Below, piece after piece: positions 10,389-45,836 of a stretch of DNA of 64,000 nucleotides (the stretch's first letter is position 1; each line of letters begins with the position of its first letter). Source of the DNA: Chrysogorgia sp. JL179-B06 (taxonomy: Eukaryota > Cnidaria > Anthozoa > Scleralcyonacea > Chrysogorgiidae); NCBI GenBank assembly GCA_035772405.1, contig JAYKKM010000225.1:422501-486500 (forward strand), given 5' to 3'. Position numbers and translations under genes: made by a program. Below the pieces are notes generated by a model, which saw nothing but the letters and a program-made list of their open reading frames with translations, had not been told where the DNA came from and ran no database searches.

Positions 10389-10423
10389 CATTGACGTTTC
10401 AGGCACAGCCCTTCTTCAGAATG
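10389..10423 (-). ncRNA. Hammerhead-ribozyme-like motif in the receptor 3' UTR, sense orientation
   Basis: Minus-strand order: stem I CATT (10423-10420); CTGAAGA (10419-10413, fits CUGANGA); stem II AGG...CCT (10412-10401, loop GCTGTG); GAAA (10400-10397); CGTC (10396-10393); then AATG (10392-10389) pairing with CATT. The palindromic ACGU gives a two-base-pair stem III, as in Penelope and satellite hammerheads thought to act as dimers. Predicted cleavage follows GUC at 10393. It lies 165 nt beyond the receptor stop in the transcribed strand. It may be the tail of an otherwise lost PLE. Confidence 0.6.
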
Positions 10424-10587
10424 TTCAAAACAGGTGTCAATGAATGTAATGCAATTATAATAATTAACAATGTCAATTTACATAACAAGTAAATAAAAAT
10501 GAAACATAAATAATAAAAAGTATGTACACGAGTAGGTTGCTGTAATATGAAAAGTACGTAAAGCACCGTCCAGGAAATGTTAAATGT

Positions 10588-35155
<24,568 letters not shown>

Positions 35156-35296
35156 AGCAACCAGTAATGAAAACAGTTTAGAACTAGGAAACTGATTCTT
35201 TCGGGTGAAAAAGTTACGATATTTAATTATGACTGTGAGGTAGCTGCAGGTCGTGAAGAGTGAAATATGCTAATTTATTCCGATATATGCTGTTTT

Positions 35297-35304
35297 TATT
35301 TATA
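35297..35304 (-). promoter_or_regulatory. Possible TATA box for the receptor gene
   Basis: TATAAATA in minus sense about 145 bp upstream of the start codon. In AT-rich DNA such matches are common. Confidence 0.2.
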
Positions 35305-35535
35305 AAATAATAATGAGACGTACATGAACCAGCTTGTCCATATTGCTATATATAAATGAAACAATCTATATGCTACGATATACGTTTTTATTATGTACAA
35401 ATAAATATTCCAAGCTATTATTTAGTCACGATTGTCATACTGCATGATCTTTTGATTGATGAATGCCGTCAATTCGAGAGAATCCGGTAAGTAGGAAATA
35501 CGCTAAACTATTATAGCCATTTGTGTTTTTAATGT

Positions 35536-35754
35536 GTATAGGGGTGAAGGCTAGAATGGATGACTCAAAAGGCCTTTCTGTTTTTGTCTCGTCTTTATTT
35601 TTCGTTAGGTTAGGGTTAGCTAGGGTTAGGTTCAAGGTTAGGGGTAGGGTTAGGATTAGGATTGCGATTAGTAGGATTAGTAGTTCTAGAAAATGTGAAG
35701 GTCCTTTTGAGTCATCCCTTTTGAGTCATCCCTTTTAGCCTTCGCCGCTATAGA
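35536..35754. repeat. Foldback element with a TTAGGG-like core
   Basis: gaaggctagaatggatgactcaaaagg at the left (27 bp, written in two parts: gaaggctagaatgg, atgactcaaaagg) mirrors ccttttgagtcatccc...ttttagccttcgcc at the right, where the gagtcatcccttt module is duplicated. The interior (35605-35665) has eight ttaggg-like motifs. Confidence 0.75.
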
Positions 35755-36142
35755 CTGGGCGACCCTATATAGAAAGGCAGAAAGCCACTAGGTACCGCGG
35801 ACAATAAACGTTTCTGCTGGCCATGAGACGTATAGTAAACTGAAAAGCTGACTGAAACACCTTGAAAGATTACGCCGTTTATTCTTACTCATTTTGTGCC
35901 GAGTATTTCCGAGGGGGCACTATTATAGTCTTGAATTAGTTTATTATCGGTTTTGGTGCAAATTGTTCGATAACATAGACTGATAGATTGTAAAATTATT
36001 TTCAATGTTACCAGTTTAATTTTCGTAAAGGTTGATACATTTTATTCCCTTGAAAAAAGCTACAATGATATAGAAGAGAAAGGTCTATATCAAGCTTTAA
36101 TTGCTCCAACGTGCAGGCAGTGTTCTATTGGTTGAATTTTAA
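35755..36142. other. Unassigned sequence
   Basis: No gene or repeat recognised between the foldback and the LINE. Confidence 0.4.
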
Positions 36143-36805
36143 TTGTTTTTTGCGCTATATATTGTGGCTCGGGATAATTACCTGGACGTCACTGTATCAA
36201 AACTATTCGAGAAATTGATATATCAACAAATTCATTCCTACCTAGGTGAAAATAATGTTCTTACATGTTTCCAATCGTGTTTTAGAAAAGCCCATTCGAC
36301 CTGCACATCCTCATTAAATACAACTAACACTTGGTTAGTCAACATGGATCAGGGTTTAATTAATGGCGTTATTTTTCTCGACGTAAAGAAAGCTTTTGAT
36401 ACAGTTCACCATAACATATCATTAAGCAAGCTAGAACTAGTTCGTTTCCTACTTGAGCAACCCGTACTCAGGTCTGTAAAGTATAGGTAAGACATGCATG
36501 TTCATCTAAAAGGTATGTGAAAAATGGTGTACCTCAGTGGTCCAATCTTGGTCCTTTGCTTTTCTTACTTTATATAAATGACTTGCCAAATTGCTTGAAC
36601 GATTCAATCACTGCCTTTATTTGCTGACGATACCAATGTAACGAACTTGTTCTTCCATGGAAGATAATTAAATGTAATAATGAATTATTTAGAAAACTTA
36701 CATCATTGGTTGTTGGGCAATAAATTATCCCTGAATGTAGGGAAACAGAATATATAGCTATTGGGTCTCGACAGAGGCTTTCACCAATACTGAACCTCAG
36801 ATCCA

Positions 36806-37530
36806 GAAATTTCAATTGGTCCACAAAAAATAAATCGTGTAAAGTAGACAAAAACGCGTGTTGGTCGATGAAAATATCTCTTGGAAGAATCATATTGACG
36901 AATCATATTGAAATTTCAATTGGTCCACAAAAAATAAATCGTGTAAAGTAGACAAAAACGCGTGTTGGTCGATGAAAATATCTCTTGGAAGAATCATATT
37001 GACGAATCATATTGAAATTTCAATTGGTCCACAAAAAATAAATCGTGTAAAGTAGACAAAAAGGCGTGTTGGTCGATGAAAATATCTCTTGGAAGAATCA
37101 TATTGACGAATCATATTGAAATTTCAATTGGTCCACAAAAAATAAATCGTGTAAAGTAGACAAAAACGCGTGTTGGTCGATGAAAATATCTCTTGGAAGA
37201 ATCATATTGACGAATCATATTGAAATTTCAATTGGTCCACAAAAAATAAATCGTGTAAAGTAGAGAAAAACGCGTGTTGGTCGATGAAAATATCTCTTGG
37301 AAGAATCATATTGACGAATCATATTGAAATTTCAATTGGTCCACAAAAAATAAATCGTGTAAAGTAGACAAAAAGGCGTGTTGGTCGATGAAAATATCTC
37401 TTGGAAGAATCATATTGACGAATCATATTGAAATTTCAATTGGTCCACAAAAAATAAATCGTGTAAAGTAGACAAAAACGCGTGTTGGTCGATGAAAATA
37501 TCTCTTGGAAGAATCATATTGACGCTACAT
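36806..37530 (+). repeat. Seven tandem copies of a 104-bp piece of LINE coding sequence
   Basis: tttcaattggtccacaaaaa occurs at 36810, 36914, 37018, 37122, 37226, 37330 and 37434, a constant spacing of 104. The copies are nearly identical (variants aacgcg/aaggcg, agtagaca/agtagaga). Confidence 0.97.
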
Positions 37531-37727
37531 GTAAGAAAATTTCAAAAGTAATTGGATTATTTAGAAGAGTCAAAAACCTCATCAGCATTGATAGTCTTAA
37601 ATGATTATACCAGGCACTAGTAACGCCCTATTTTGATTATTGCTCTCTGGTATGGGACAATTGCTCAAATAATCTAAAAGATCGGATACAAAAACTCCAA
37701 AATAAAGCCGGTCGTATAATAACAGGT

Positions 37728-38215
37728 GTTATTATATGACAATGACGTAATTCTTCCATATAAGGGCACGAGAACAGAACAAATACCAGGCCGTATTGCA
37801 TGGTAAAATCCGTATTTCTCCTCTTCTGAACAGAACAAAAATACGGATTTTTTTGCGGCTTTAAACCAAAGCCTAAAATGGCGGATGCGAACTGTCTTTT
37901 TAATTTTGAAAATGTAAGTACAGACATGAACGACGCCTTATTATTTTCGTTAAACTCTGACGACTTTGACGATGAATATCTCAAAGCAATGGACAGTTTA
38001 ACAGAAACAACGTCTGACAACGTATCACAAACAAACGAGGAAATGAAATAAATACAAACTTATAACTTATTCAATTTCTGCAAGTAGTCATATAATAAAA
38101 ACGTCATTGAATGGTTTGGCATATAATACGGCCGGGAATTTTACTCGTAAAGAAACTGAGAAACTCGTAAAATACCCGGCCGTATTATATGCCAAACCAT
38201 TCAATAAGATATAAA
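37728..38215. mobile_element. Foldback-type element inserted into the LINE, with a small ORF
   Basis: Right part: a hairpin at 38103-38208 with about 45-bp arms (ttgaatggtttggcatataa / ttatatgccaaaccattcaa; acggccggg / cccggccgt). Left part: a second palindrome aaatccgtatttc...aaaatacggattt (37807-37853). A 57-codon ORF lies between. Confidence 0.7.
37878..38051 (+). CDS. Small acidic ORF in the foldback element (Crypton/DUF3504 leader-like)
   Basis: 57 codons beginning MADANCLFNFENVS and rich in Asp, Asn and Ser (SLNSDDFDDEYLKAM). Its composition resembles the acidic leader of Crypton-type proteins such as the one at 27485-28082, but no domain follows. It is probably the truncated first part of a transposon gene. 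Confidence 0.35.
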   Translation: MADANCLFNFENVSTDMNDALLFSLNSDDFDDEYLKAMDSLTETTSDNVSQTNEEMK

Positions 38216-38819
38216 TAGTTATTGTATGTCAGCTACAAATACCCGAACAAAACTTTTTTTTTTTCAAAACACGAAGGGATGAACAGCTGACCCACGGCTC
38301 CTTGTTAAGAAAATTATAGCTGAGAAATCAAATTTAGGTAACTTATCTCATTTGTTTTCTATAACAAACCGTGATTGTTATAATTTAAGAAGTAACAATT
38401 GTGTGCTCTCGTTACCTAAGCCTAACACTAATGCCATGAAAAAAAGTTTCAGCTACAGAGTTTCCGTGATCTGGAATACCCTACCTAACGAGGAAAAGAC
38501 AATAATTACATAGAAACTAAGGGTAAATTTTATTTTTTTATTTTTGGTAAAAACGTTTTGAATTAAACTTTTTGTAAATAATATTTTAATTTACCTTTTT
38601 TACATGTATTTATTAGTATTTAATATTGTATGTAATACGTAATTTTAATACACCCTTTGAAAAACAACTGGTATTTTTAGTTGAATAGGCTACCGTGTAT
38701 AAATATTTTTAAATAAATAAATAATAAACATGAACCTCAACGAGAATAGAAGAATATACCCCGAAGTTTGTGTAGAAGAATTAGAAAACACTCGTTTTTT
38801 AAGAAAAAAGATATTAGAC

Positions 38820-38972
38820 TATTGAAAGAGAAAGAGAAAGGGAGAGGGAGGGAGCGAGAGGCGAGAGAGGGAGGGAGGGAGGGAGAGAGGGAGAGAGAGA
38901 GAGAGAGCGAGGGAGGGAGGAGGGAGGGATAGAGAGAGAGAGAGGGGGGAGGGGAGGGGAGAGAGGGACGTC
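38820..38972. repeat. Polypurine (GGGAGA)n array
   Basis: About 150 bp of almost pure A/G on the plus strand (gagagggagggagggaggga). Potential triplex or G-quadruplex former. Confidence 0.93.
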
Positions 38973-39114
38973 ATGTCCTAGTCTAGCACTTTGGGGAGCA
39001 TGGCTGTTATCATGGTCATTTTTGTTAATCCTATTGGGGATTGACAATGAGTTAGCTTCTTTGATTATAACATGAAGAGCTGTTAAGAGGTTTTCCTTTT
39101 CTTCAACGGCTTTG

Positions 39115-39163
39115 TCAGAGAGGGGGAGAGGGGGAGAGGGGGGAGAGGGGGAGGGAGAGACAA
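39115..39163. repeat. Polypurine array at the 3' end of a CR1-like LINE
   Basis: agagggggagagggggagag continues to the last base before the LINE 3' end (caactttattt, plus sense). Confidence 0.88.
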
Positions 39164-40345
39164 CTTTATTTAATTACGGTAATTACATCAATTATATATT
39201 AATTGCTTTTCATGTAAGCCGTAACATGATCAAATCTACTTAAATAATTACAAGTTAAAATGGAAAAAGCTACAAAACATCAGTTAAAAAGTATAGGTGT
39301 TAATTATATTATTAAAATTATTTACAGTTGAAAGACTTTTCATAGTTGATGGTAAACTGTTCCATAAGAGAGCACCACCGTAAGATAAGCTGCGCTTGAG
39401 GTATTCAGTATGAGGTTGTGGAATTTCAACGTTCGTATCAGAGAAACGTAAATCATAATTATGTGCCTCATTTACTGGCAGAAACAGTTCTTGTAAGTAA
39501 TCTGGAGCAATACCATTGATTACTTTGTAGATCACTGTGGCTTTTTGTCGATTTCTTCTGGTCTCGAGGTCACACCACCCAAGTGATGCTAAAATCTCAG
39601 CTGATCTGACCTCGTATCCAGATTAATTTTTGAAGCTTATTTTTTAAGACTACTCCACAGTTACCCCAGATGGTACTACAATAATCAAAATGAGGTAACA
39701 CCAGAGATTGATACAAGGATTTCATTTGAGAGAATGTTAGAATAGATCGTAATTCTCTGAGCATACGAAGACCCTTCAATACCTTTGGTATAATTATTTC
39801 ATTTAAGTGATCCTCCCAAGTTAGTTTCTCATCAATAACAACTCCTGGTAATTTTGCTTTAGAAACACGTTTTATAATTTCATGATTCATCTTTATCTTG
39901 GGGTCACCCAATAATTGTTTTAATCTGTAGTTAGAAGCTATGATGATAAACTCAGTTTTAGTTCCGTTTACCGAAAGCCTATTAGCATTAAGCCAAATAT
40001 TCAAATTCTCAATATCTTTATTAAGCAGGTTTTCAAGCTAATATACGGTTTCTTCAGTCGCAGTAATCTGAGTTGCTCTAAACAATTGGGGAGATCGTTA
40101 ACATATACCAAAAATAAAAGAGGGCCGAGGGTAGATCCCTGTGGAACACCCGTTGACATGGGCCGAGACTGTGACAATGTATTATTAACCATGCAACGCT
40201 GTAATCTGTTACAGAGATAAGAGGAGAACCATTCTAACGATTCCCCTCCCACACCATATATATTCAACTTTTTTAAAATAATTGCATGGTCAACAGTGTC
40301 AAAAGCCTTGCTCAAATCCACAAAAACAACTCCATTCATAAAACT
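39164..40345 (-). pseudogene. CR1-like LINE reverse transcriptase, 5'-truncated, YADD region deleted
   Basis: Minus frames: [20 protein letters not shown] (motif A), [20 protein letters not shown] (motif B), then at about 40050-40020 the frame jumps past the expected YADD to LNANRLSVNGTKTEFI and LPGVVIDEKLTWEDHL, YQSLVLPHFDYCSTIWGNCG, and the C-terminus SLSYGGALLWNSLPSTMK. A frameshift near 39590 divides it. It ends near the purine array at 39115-39163. Confidence 0.85.
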
Positions 40346-40409
40346 ATATTCTTAAACCACCGTTCGGTTGCTTGCAGTAGAGCAGTTAAGGTGGAGTGCT
40401 TTGACCGGA

Positions 40410-40616
40410 AACTAGAGAGCGAGAGGGTGAGGGAGAAAGGGAGGGAGGGAGAAAGGGAGGGAGGGAGGGAGAAAGGGAGGGAGGGAGAAAGGGAGGGGGG
40501 GAGAAAGGGAGGGAGGGAGAAAGGGAAGGAGGGAGAAAGGGAGGGAGGGAGAAAGGGAGGGAGAGAGAGAAGGAGGAAGAGGAAGAGAAAGAGGAAGAGA
40601 AAGAGAGAGAGAATTA
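40410..40616. repeat. Polypurine array (GGGAGGGAGAAA)n
   Basis: About 200 bp of pure A/G on plus, with a period of about 12-16 (gggagggagggagaaa). It abuts the 3' end of the next CR1-like LINE at about 40617. Confidence 0.95.
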
Positions 40617-42860
40617 AAAATTATAATTACCAATTAGATTATTAAAATTATTTAAAGAACAAGCATTTTTAAACATCGATGGCAGACCATTCCATATGAG
40701 AGCACCGCTGTATGATAGCTAGACAGCGCTTTAAATACTCCGATAGAGGAAATGGTGTTTTAACATTTATTTCTTATAGGCTCCTATATCATGATCGTGT
40801 GTCTCATTTACACGTGCAAACATTTCAGTCAAATAACTTGGGGCAATTTCATTAATAATCTGATACATTAAGATGGCTTTTTGCCGTTTCCTCCTAGTTT
40901 TATTGTCATACCAATTTAGAGACGATAAAATTTATATTGATCTCATTTCATATCCAGATCTTGTAATTATCCTAGCCGCTCTATTTTGTAATTTTTGGAG
41001 CTTATTTCTTAATATGGTGCCACAGTTTCCCCATGACCAGACTACAATAATCAAAATAAAGAATTATGAGTGATTGATATAGAGAAACTGTGGTATTATT
41101 AACAAGTTTCGTAATTATTTGAGCATCCAAAGGCCACTTAATACTTTTAGAATAATATTTTATGATCAACTTAGTCCCTCGTCCACTAAAACTCCGAGCA
41201 GTTTGGCCTTTGACACACGTTTGATAGCTTTATGTCTTATACCTTATCTTTGGATCACCTAGTACCGGTTTCAATCAATAATTAGAAGCTGTAATGATGA
41301 ACTCAGTTTTGGTTACATTTTCCGAGAACTTATTAGCACTAAGCCATGTATTCAGGTTCTCAATATCCAAATTTAAAATGTTTTCAAGTTCATCAACAGT
41401 TTCAGCTGTGGCAGTGATCTGTATATATAGCTGCGATCTATTATTGAGGTATGGAGCAAACCATTCTAAGGCTGTTCCCCTGACCCCATAAATGCTGAAA
41501 TTTTTTAAAAGGACTCATGATCAACAGTATCAAAAGCTGTGCTCAGATCAACAAATACTACACCATTAGATCCCTAACAAGTCCCAGTGGACCTATTTCG
41601 ACTTTCAATACACATGGGATTACTTTTAATTGTTTGAAATTTCCGTACGCTATATACAGTGTGTATCAAAAAAACTGAACCGGCATAAAATTAATTAACA
41701 TTCCTTTCAAACAACCTTGACACCTCTGAGCCACGGTGCGTAAAAAAAATATATGGTTTTATGATTTTATACCCCTCAGATTTTGCTGGAGCAGAGCTCT
41801 AACAGCAGCAATATTTCCCAATATTTCCCGTGTGGTTCTTCGCAATTAACCGTAACAAGGACAATTCTGGCAGGGCTAGTTCCTGTATTCAGATATTTCC
41901 TGATGTTGCACAAAACTGTTATCTTAATTTACCAGGAGTATAAGACCGCGTTTTCTAAGGGTTCAGGTTTTTTTATACACACTGCATAGCGAAGGGGCGG
42001 ACAAAGGATCCTCTGATTCTTTTGCCAAATTACAATTAATAATTAATATCACCTGCCACTCCTGCCGGCAAGGTCTCCTTACCCTCTATATCAACAGCTT
42101 TCGCAAAATTCTCAAGAACCCCAACTGGAGAATCAAGTGGTCTGTACCAAGTAGAAATAATAATGGCCTAATTTTTGGTCTACAAATTTCAATAGCCAAC
42201 ATTTCCAAATTATTTGGTACAATATCACTACGCACAGTATAGTTGATATGTTGAAGAATATATAACGAAACTCTCCACCCCCATATTAATATTATACGAT
42301 CTTTTCTTTCGAGGAGATAACCATTTATGTTCAGAAGGCAGCTATCAATCGTACAATCAAGCTTTGTTTCATTGATAATTGATAATTAACTGATCAATAT
42401 GAGTTAATAAGCCATTCATATTAGGATGGCCATACTTAAACCATTTAGATCATTTAGGTTTATTAGAGTGAGATGGCAATGAATTAGTAGATGGGGCTGT
42501 GCAACCGTCTCTTACAGCAGCACTATCCGTCGGAGCAGTGGTCAATCAATGATTTTTAGAATAAAATTAGTTAAATTATACTAGCAATAATCGCCACTCC
42601 TTTGCTATTTAAGTGCAGTTTGTGCGTAGTAAGGGAAGAATCGTCAATATTGTATTATGTTTGATAGTTAATCTTCCAGACTGCGAACCTATTCATGCTT
42701 TTATTTACTTCACTGACCTGTTTTGAGAGAATATCTGAATCATACCTCTGGGTCAATTGTGATAAGCAGACAGTAGACTCAGGTTGCTCACTCTCAATAT
42801 AACGTGCCAATTCCACAATTTCATCAGCGACAACCTGTGGCGACTTGTCACGCAAACACC
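40617..42860 (-). pseudogene. Second CR1-like LINE, strongly decayed: SGNH-type ORF1 remnant, endonuclease, RT
   Basis: In minus order: 42855-42655 SPQVVADEIVELARYIESEQ and LSKQVSEVNKSMN, like the SGNH-esterase ORF1 of related LINEs. About 42440-42050 holds endonuclease pieces (VSLYILQHINYTVRSDIV, NNLEMLAIEI). About 41580-41100 holds RT pieces matching the neighbouring LINE (FDTVDHESF region). 40890-40680 is the C-terminal ALIWNGLPS-like part. Frames are broken throughout. It is the same family as 39164-40345 and in the same orientation. Confidence 0.7.
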
Positions 42861-43068
42861 TCCATAATGCGTGCTTAAATGTTTCCTATCTATGTTGAAG
42901 TTATAATTAAGCCGCGTTAATCCCGCTTAAACTTGCCTTTTTCTGTACTGCTGCTCGTGTTTTAAACTTTACAAAAATGGCATGAAGATGAAACTTTAGC
43001 TGATGATAATATTAGGTAATATTTTGATAATGATAATATTAGGTAATATAGAAAGTGAGGCTCGGGCC
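42861..43068. other. Unassigned; contains a short duplicated gataatattaggtaatat motif
   Basis: The motif occurs at 43003-43020 and 43029-43046. No gene. Confidence 0.4.
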
Positions 43069-43337
43069 AATAAAAAGTATTCTGTTTCTGGTCAATGAAT
43101 TTTTTTTCAAGGAAACGCTTTTTGCAGAAATGTTGAGTACTTTTCTAGTTTCTATATGAAAGTGCAAACATTGTTTTTTATACTTTTACAGAACAAACGT
43201 TTCAACACGCATCGGGTGTCCGTTCCCACAACTACAGTACGCAACTGATCAGCGGTTTTGACAGACAAAAACGTTGACGTGCGCAATCAAAGGTGAAGCG
43301 CGCGCTGACCAGAAACAGAATACTTTTTTTTCGCCTA
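43069..43337. mobile_element. MITE with 23-bp terminal inverted repeats
   Basis: aaaagtattctgtttctggt at the left mirrors accagaaacagaatactttt at the right; about 265 bp; no ORF. Confidence 0.8.
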
Positions 43338-43371
43338 ATGATAATATTAGTCGCAAATATTAATAATAGTT

Positions 43372-43799
43372 AAAGGGATACTCCAGCCAAAATATAAATG
43401 TAAGTTAATATGAATTATGATCTTACTGACTTTAGTTTATTTCCGCAAGTTTCAGCATTCCTATCAATTTAATTAAGAAGATATGGCTAGTTGAAGTTGA
43501 AAATTTGAGGATTTTGAAGCCATATTAGTTTTGAAAATATGACGTCATTAAGTAATTCTTTATCGGCAGTGGAGTTGTTTTGGTGGCGATCACTTGGTGA
43601 TAGCTGTTGTGAATGCTCTTTGGACAAAAATTAGTCGAAATAAACTATTCGTCATATTTGAGAAACAAATATAGCGTCGAAATTGGACCATATCTTCTTA
43701 ACTAAATTGATAGGAATGCCAAAACTTTGGAAATAAACTAAAGTAAGTTATATCTTTCGTATAAACTACATTTGTATTTTGGCTCGAGTAATCCCTTTA
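43372..43799. mobile_element. TTAA-flanked MITE, about 100-bp inverted repeats
   Basis: Left end TTAA|AGGGATACTCCAGCCAAAAT; right end ATTTTGGCTCGAGTAATCCCT|TTAA in two parts. Inner arms gaagatatgg and tttagtttatttcc are paired. TTAA is the target preference of piggyBac/Kolobok-type transposases. Confidence 0.8.
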
Positions 43800-45034
43800 A
43801 GTATTTTTTTATCAGAATGTGCCAAAGATCATAAATATATAACTAAGTGGGGCCTGAAACTGACGTGCATTGTTCGCCATTTTGGGCTTCACTAGATGTT
43901 TGGCAGTCAGAGTACCAATTATACGGTTTAGTGGCTAAAATTCAGACTTGTGCATATATAGAACGTAATATTTACGTACAAATGAACGCGTGCAGGTCAT
44001 TCCGCTGACCGATCGCGGTCATAAAATTCATATTTCACACAACAAGTAACCATAATTTAATTACGAAATATCAATCTTTAATATTCCTTTTCTGAAGCTT
44101 GTGTACCTTATAATGACAACATCATGTTAAACTGTTTAAAATGCTTATATCTATAAACAATGGATTCTTTATTATTCAGATCATCCGCATTTTCGAAGGC
44201 CTGAAAAGATCATTATGAAAAGTCGAGTCTTTCAGTATTCAGTATTGAAAAAATATAATCATAGATATTAATCGTAACTAGTAAAGGCTTGAAAGGACAT
44301 GGAGCTCTAGGGTAAGGTTTAGGGTTAGTACTATGTTTTGAATGCGGGATTCTTATATGGTCAGTATAGAATGTTCTGCATGGCGCGTTCGCATTCGCTG
44401 AAACCACTGATCTCGAAAGAAGACTGGATCGAGCTACTATTGTTCAGAAAACGAAGCCAGGATCCCGTATGAGGTTTTTGTTGGATTATGTGCTCTTGCC
44501 ATCGACCAAATAAAATAATTTTACTATAAAGAGGACCAGAAGACATTTTTGAAATTACTGGGTAAAATGATTCATCCCTTAGTAATGGCCGCCGTTGGCT
44601 CTAATTATCCAGTGAGAGAAGCCTAATATGAGACGTCAAATTAGGTTCAATATTTTATGCATTTAATGTTAACAAAGAAACTATATTGGCCTGTTTGGCC
44701 AGACACTAAACCTATTTCTCGAGCGTCACAGTTTGATTTGCTTGCAAACTCGGAACTTCTAATGATCTCTCGTCAATTTACATTATGCAAATATGTAAGC
44801 TTCAAAATACAATAGAAAGCTCAATCCAGTCATATATATATATATATATATGTGAATAATTAAAACCGATTTACACAGTGTAGTTTCATTTCATTGTTTA
44901 TCCGCATTATAAATGTTGACGATGTCGTGTAAAATGGCGTAAAAGGGAAGTGTATTAGTTATTCGTTTTTGTATAGAGAGCTAAGTCAGTAAAGGCAAGT
45001 AATCAGTTAAACTAGGACAGGATTGACCACGGAC
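43800..45034. other. Unassigned intergenic sequence
   Basis: AT-rich; a short (AT)n at 44833-44852 and a few ttaggg-like words at 44310-44330. Short open frames (for example 44213-44546 minus) show no domain or codon bias. No gene seen. Confidence 0.45.
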
Positions 45035-45836
45035 TTAAAGTGCCTATGAAACGAAAATTAAGTTTGTTTTATTTGAAAGAACTTTTAAAATAATGAAGAA
45101 TATTAATTTACAGCTTTCTCATATTTTACTTGGTTCTTGAGATATTTAGACTTATGTGATATTCAAATGAGATAGCTATGACGTCAAGGGGTTTGCAATA
45201 CATTTTAACATATTGGAAAATCGTGTATATCTTTAAGATTATTAAACGAAATCACTTGAAACATTGCATGTGGATACAGACACCTAAACTGGAGAACATC
45301 GTTCTAGTTTTATGGTCGCCATGGTAACAAATTAGTTTTCAGACATCTTGATTTCTAAAATAAAATTATTTGTTTTCTCTTCCGTCCCAAACATTTGCGG
45401 GTTGGTACTGGTTTAGCAGATTTTCACTGACTTAACCAATTCGAAACTGAAGTTTAACTTTGGTGCAACACATAGCTACAGGTGTATGTCAGAAAACAAA
45501 GATTTTTGACAAAGAGACTTAGAGGTCTATTATTACTATTGCAACATTGAAACTTGAACGATGTTCTTCAGTTTAGTGGTTTGTATCTACATGCAAAGTT
45601 TCAAGTGATTTCGTTTAATAATCTTAAAGATATACACGATTTTCCAATATGTTAAAATGTATTGCAAACCCCTTGACGTCATAGCTATCTCATTTGAATA
45701 TCACTCAAGTCTAAATATCTCGAGAACCAAGTGAAATATGAAAGAACTGTAAATTAATATTCTTCTTTATTTTAAAAGTTCTTTCAAATAAAACAAACTT
45801 AATTTTCGTTTCATAGGCACTTTAAGGAAGGTAATT
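45035..45836. mobile_element. Large TTAA-flanked MITE with about 290-bp near-perfect inverted repeats
   Basis: Left TTAA|AGTGCCTATGAAACG, right CGTTTCATAGGCACT|TTAA. Long matching arms (gaaatcacttgaaac / gtttcaagtgatttc; cccttgacgtcatagctatc / gatagctatgacgtcaaggg). The interior of about 220 bp has no ORF. Confidence 0.9.

Larger units (their letters stand above)
36143..38720 (+). mobile_element. CR1-like LINE, decayed, with internal expansion and an insertion
   Basis: RT fragments in several frames: KLFEKLIYQQIHSYL, VIFLDVKKAFDTVHHNI (motif A), FADDTN (motif C, about 36618), then the 104-bp array (36806-37530), then LYQALV/PYFDYCSLVWDNCSNNL, an inserted foldback (37728-38215), and the C-terminus (YNLRSNNCVLSLPKPNTNAM, VIWNTLPNE). 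It ends in an (AAAT)n tail near 38700-38720. Many stops. Confidence 0.82.

Noticed and set aside
40286..40645. Arg/Lys/Glu/Gly-rich 119-codon frame and its Ser/Leu/Pro complement
   Set aside because: Product of the polypurine array; no independent evidence of coding.
44213..44546. Overlapping 61-64-codon minus frames as a small gene
   Set aside because: No domain, no splice-supported extension, and composition like the surrounding intergenic DNA.
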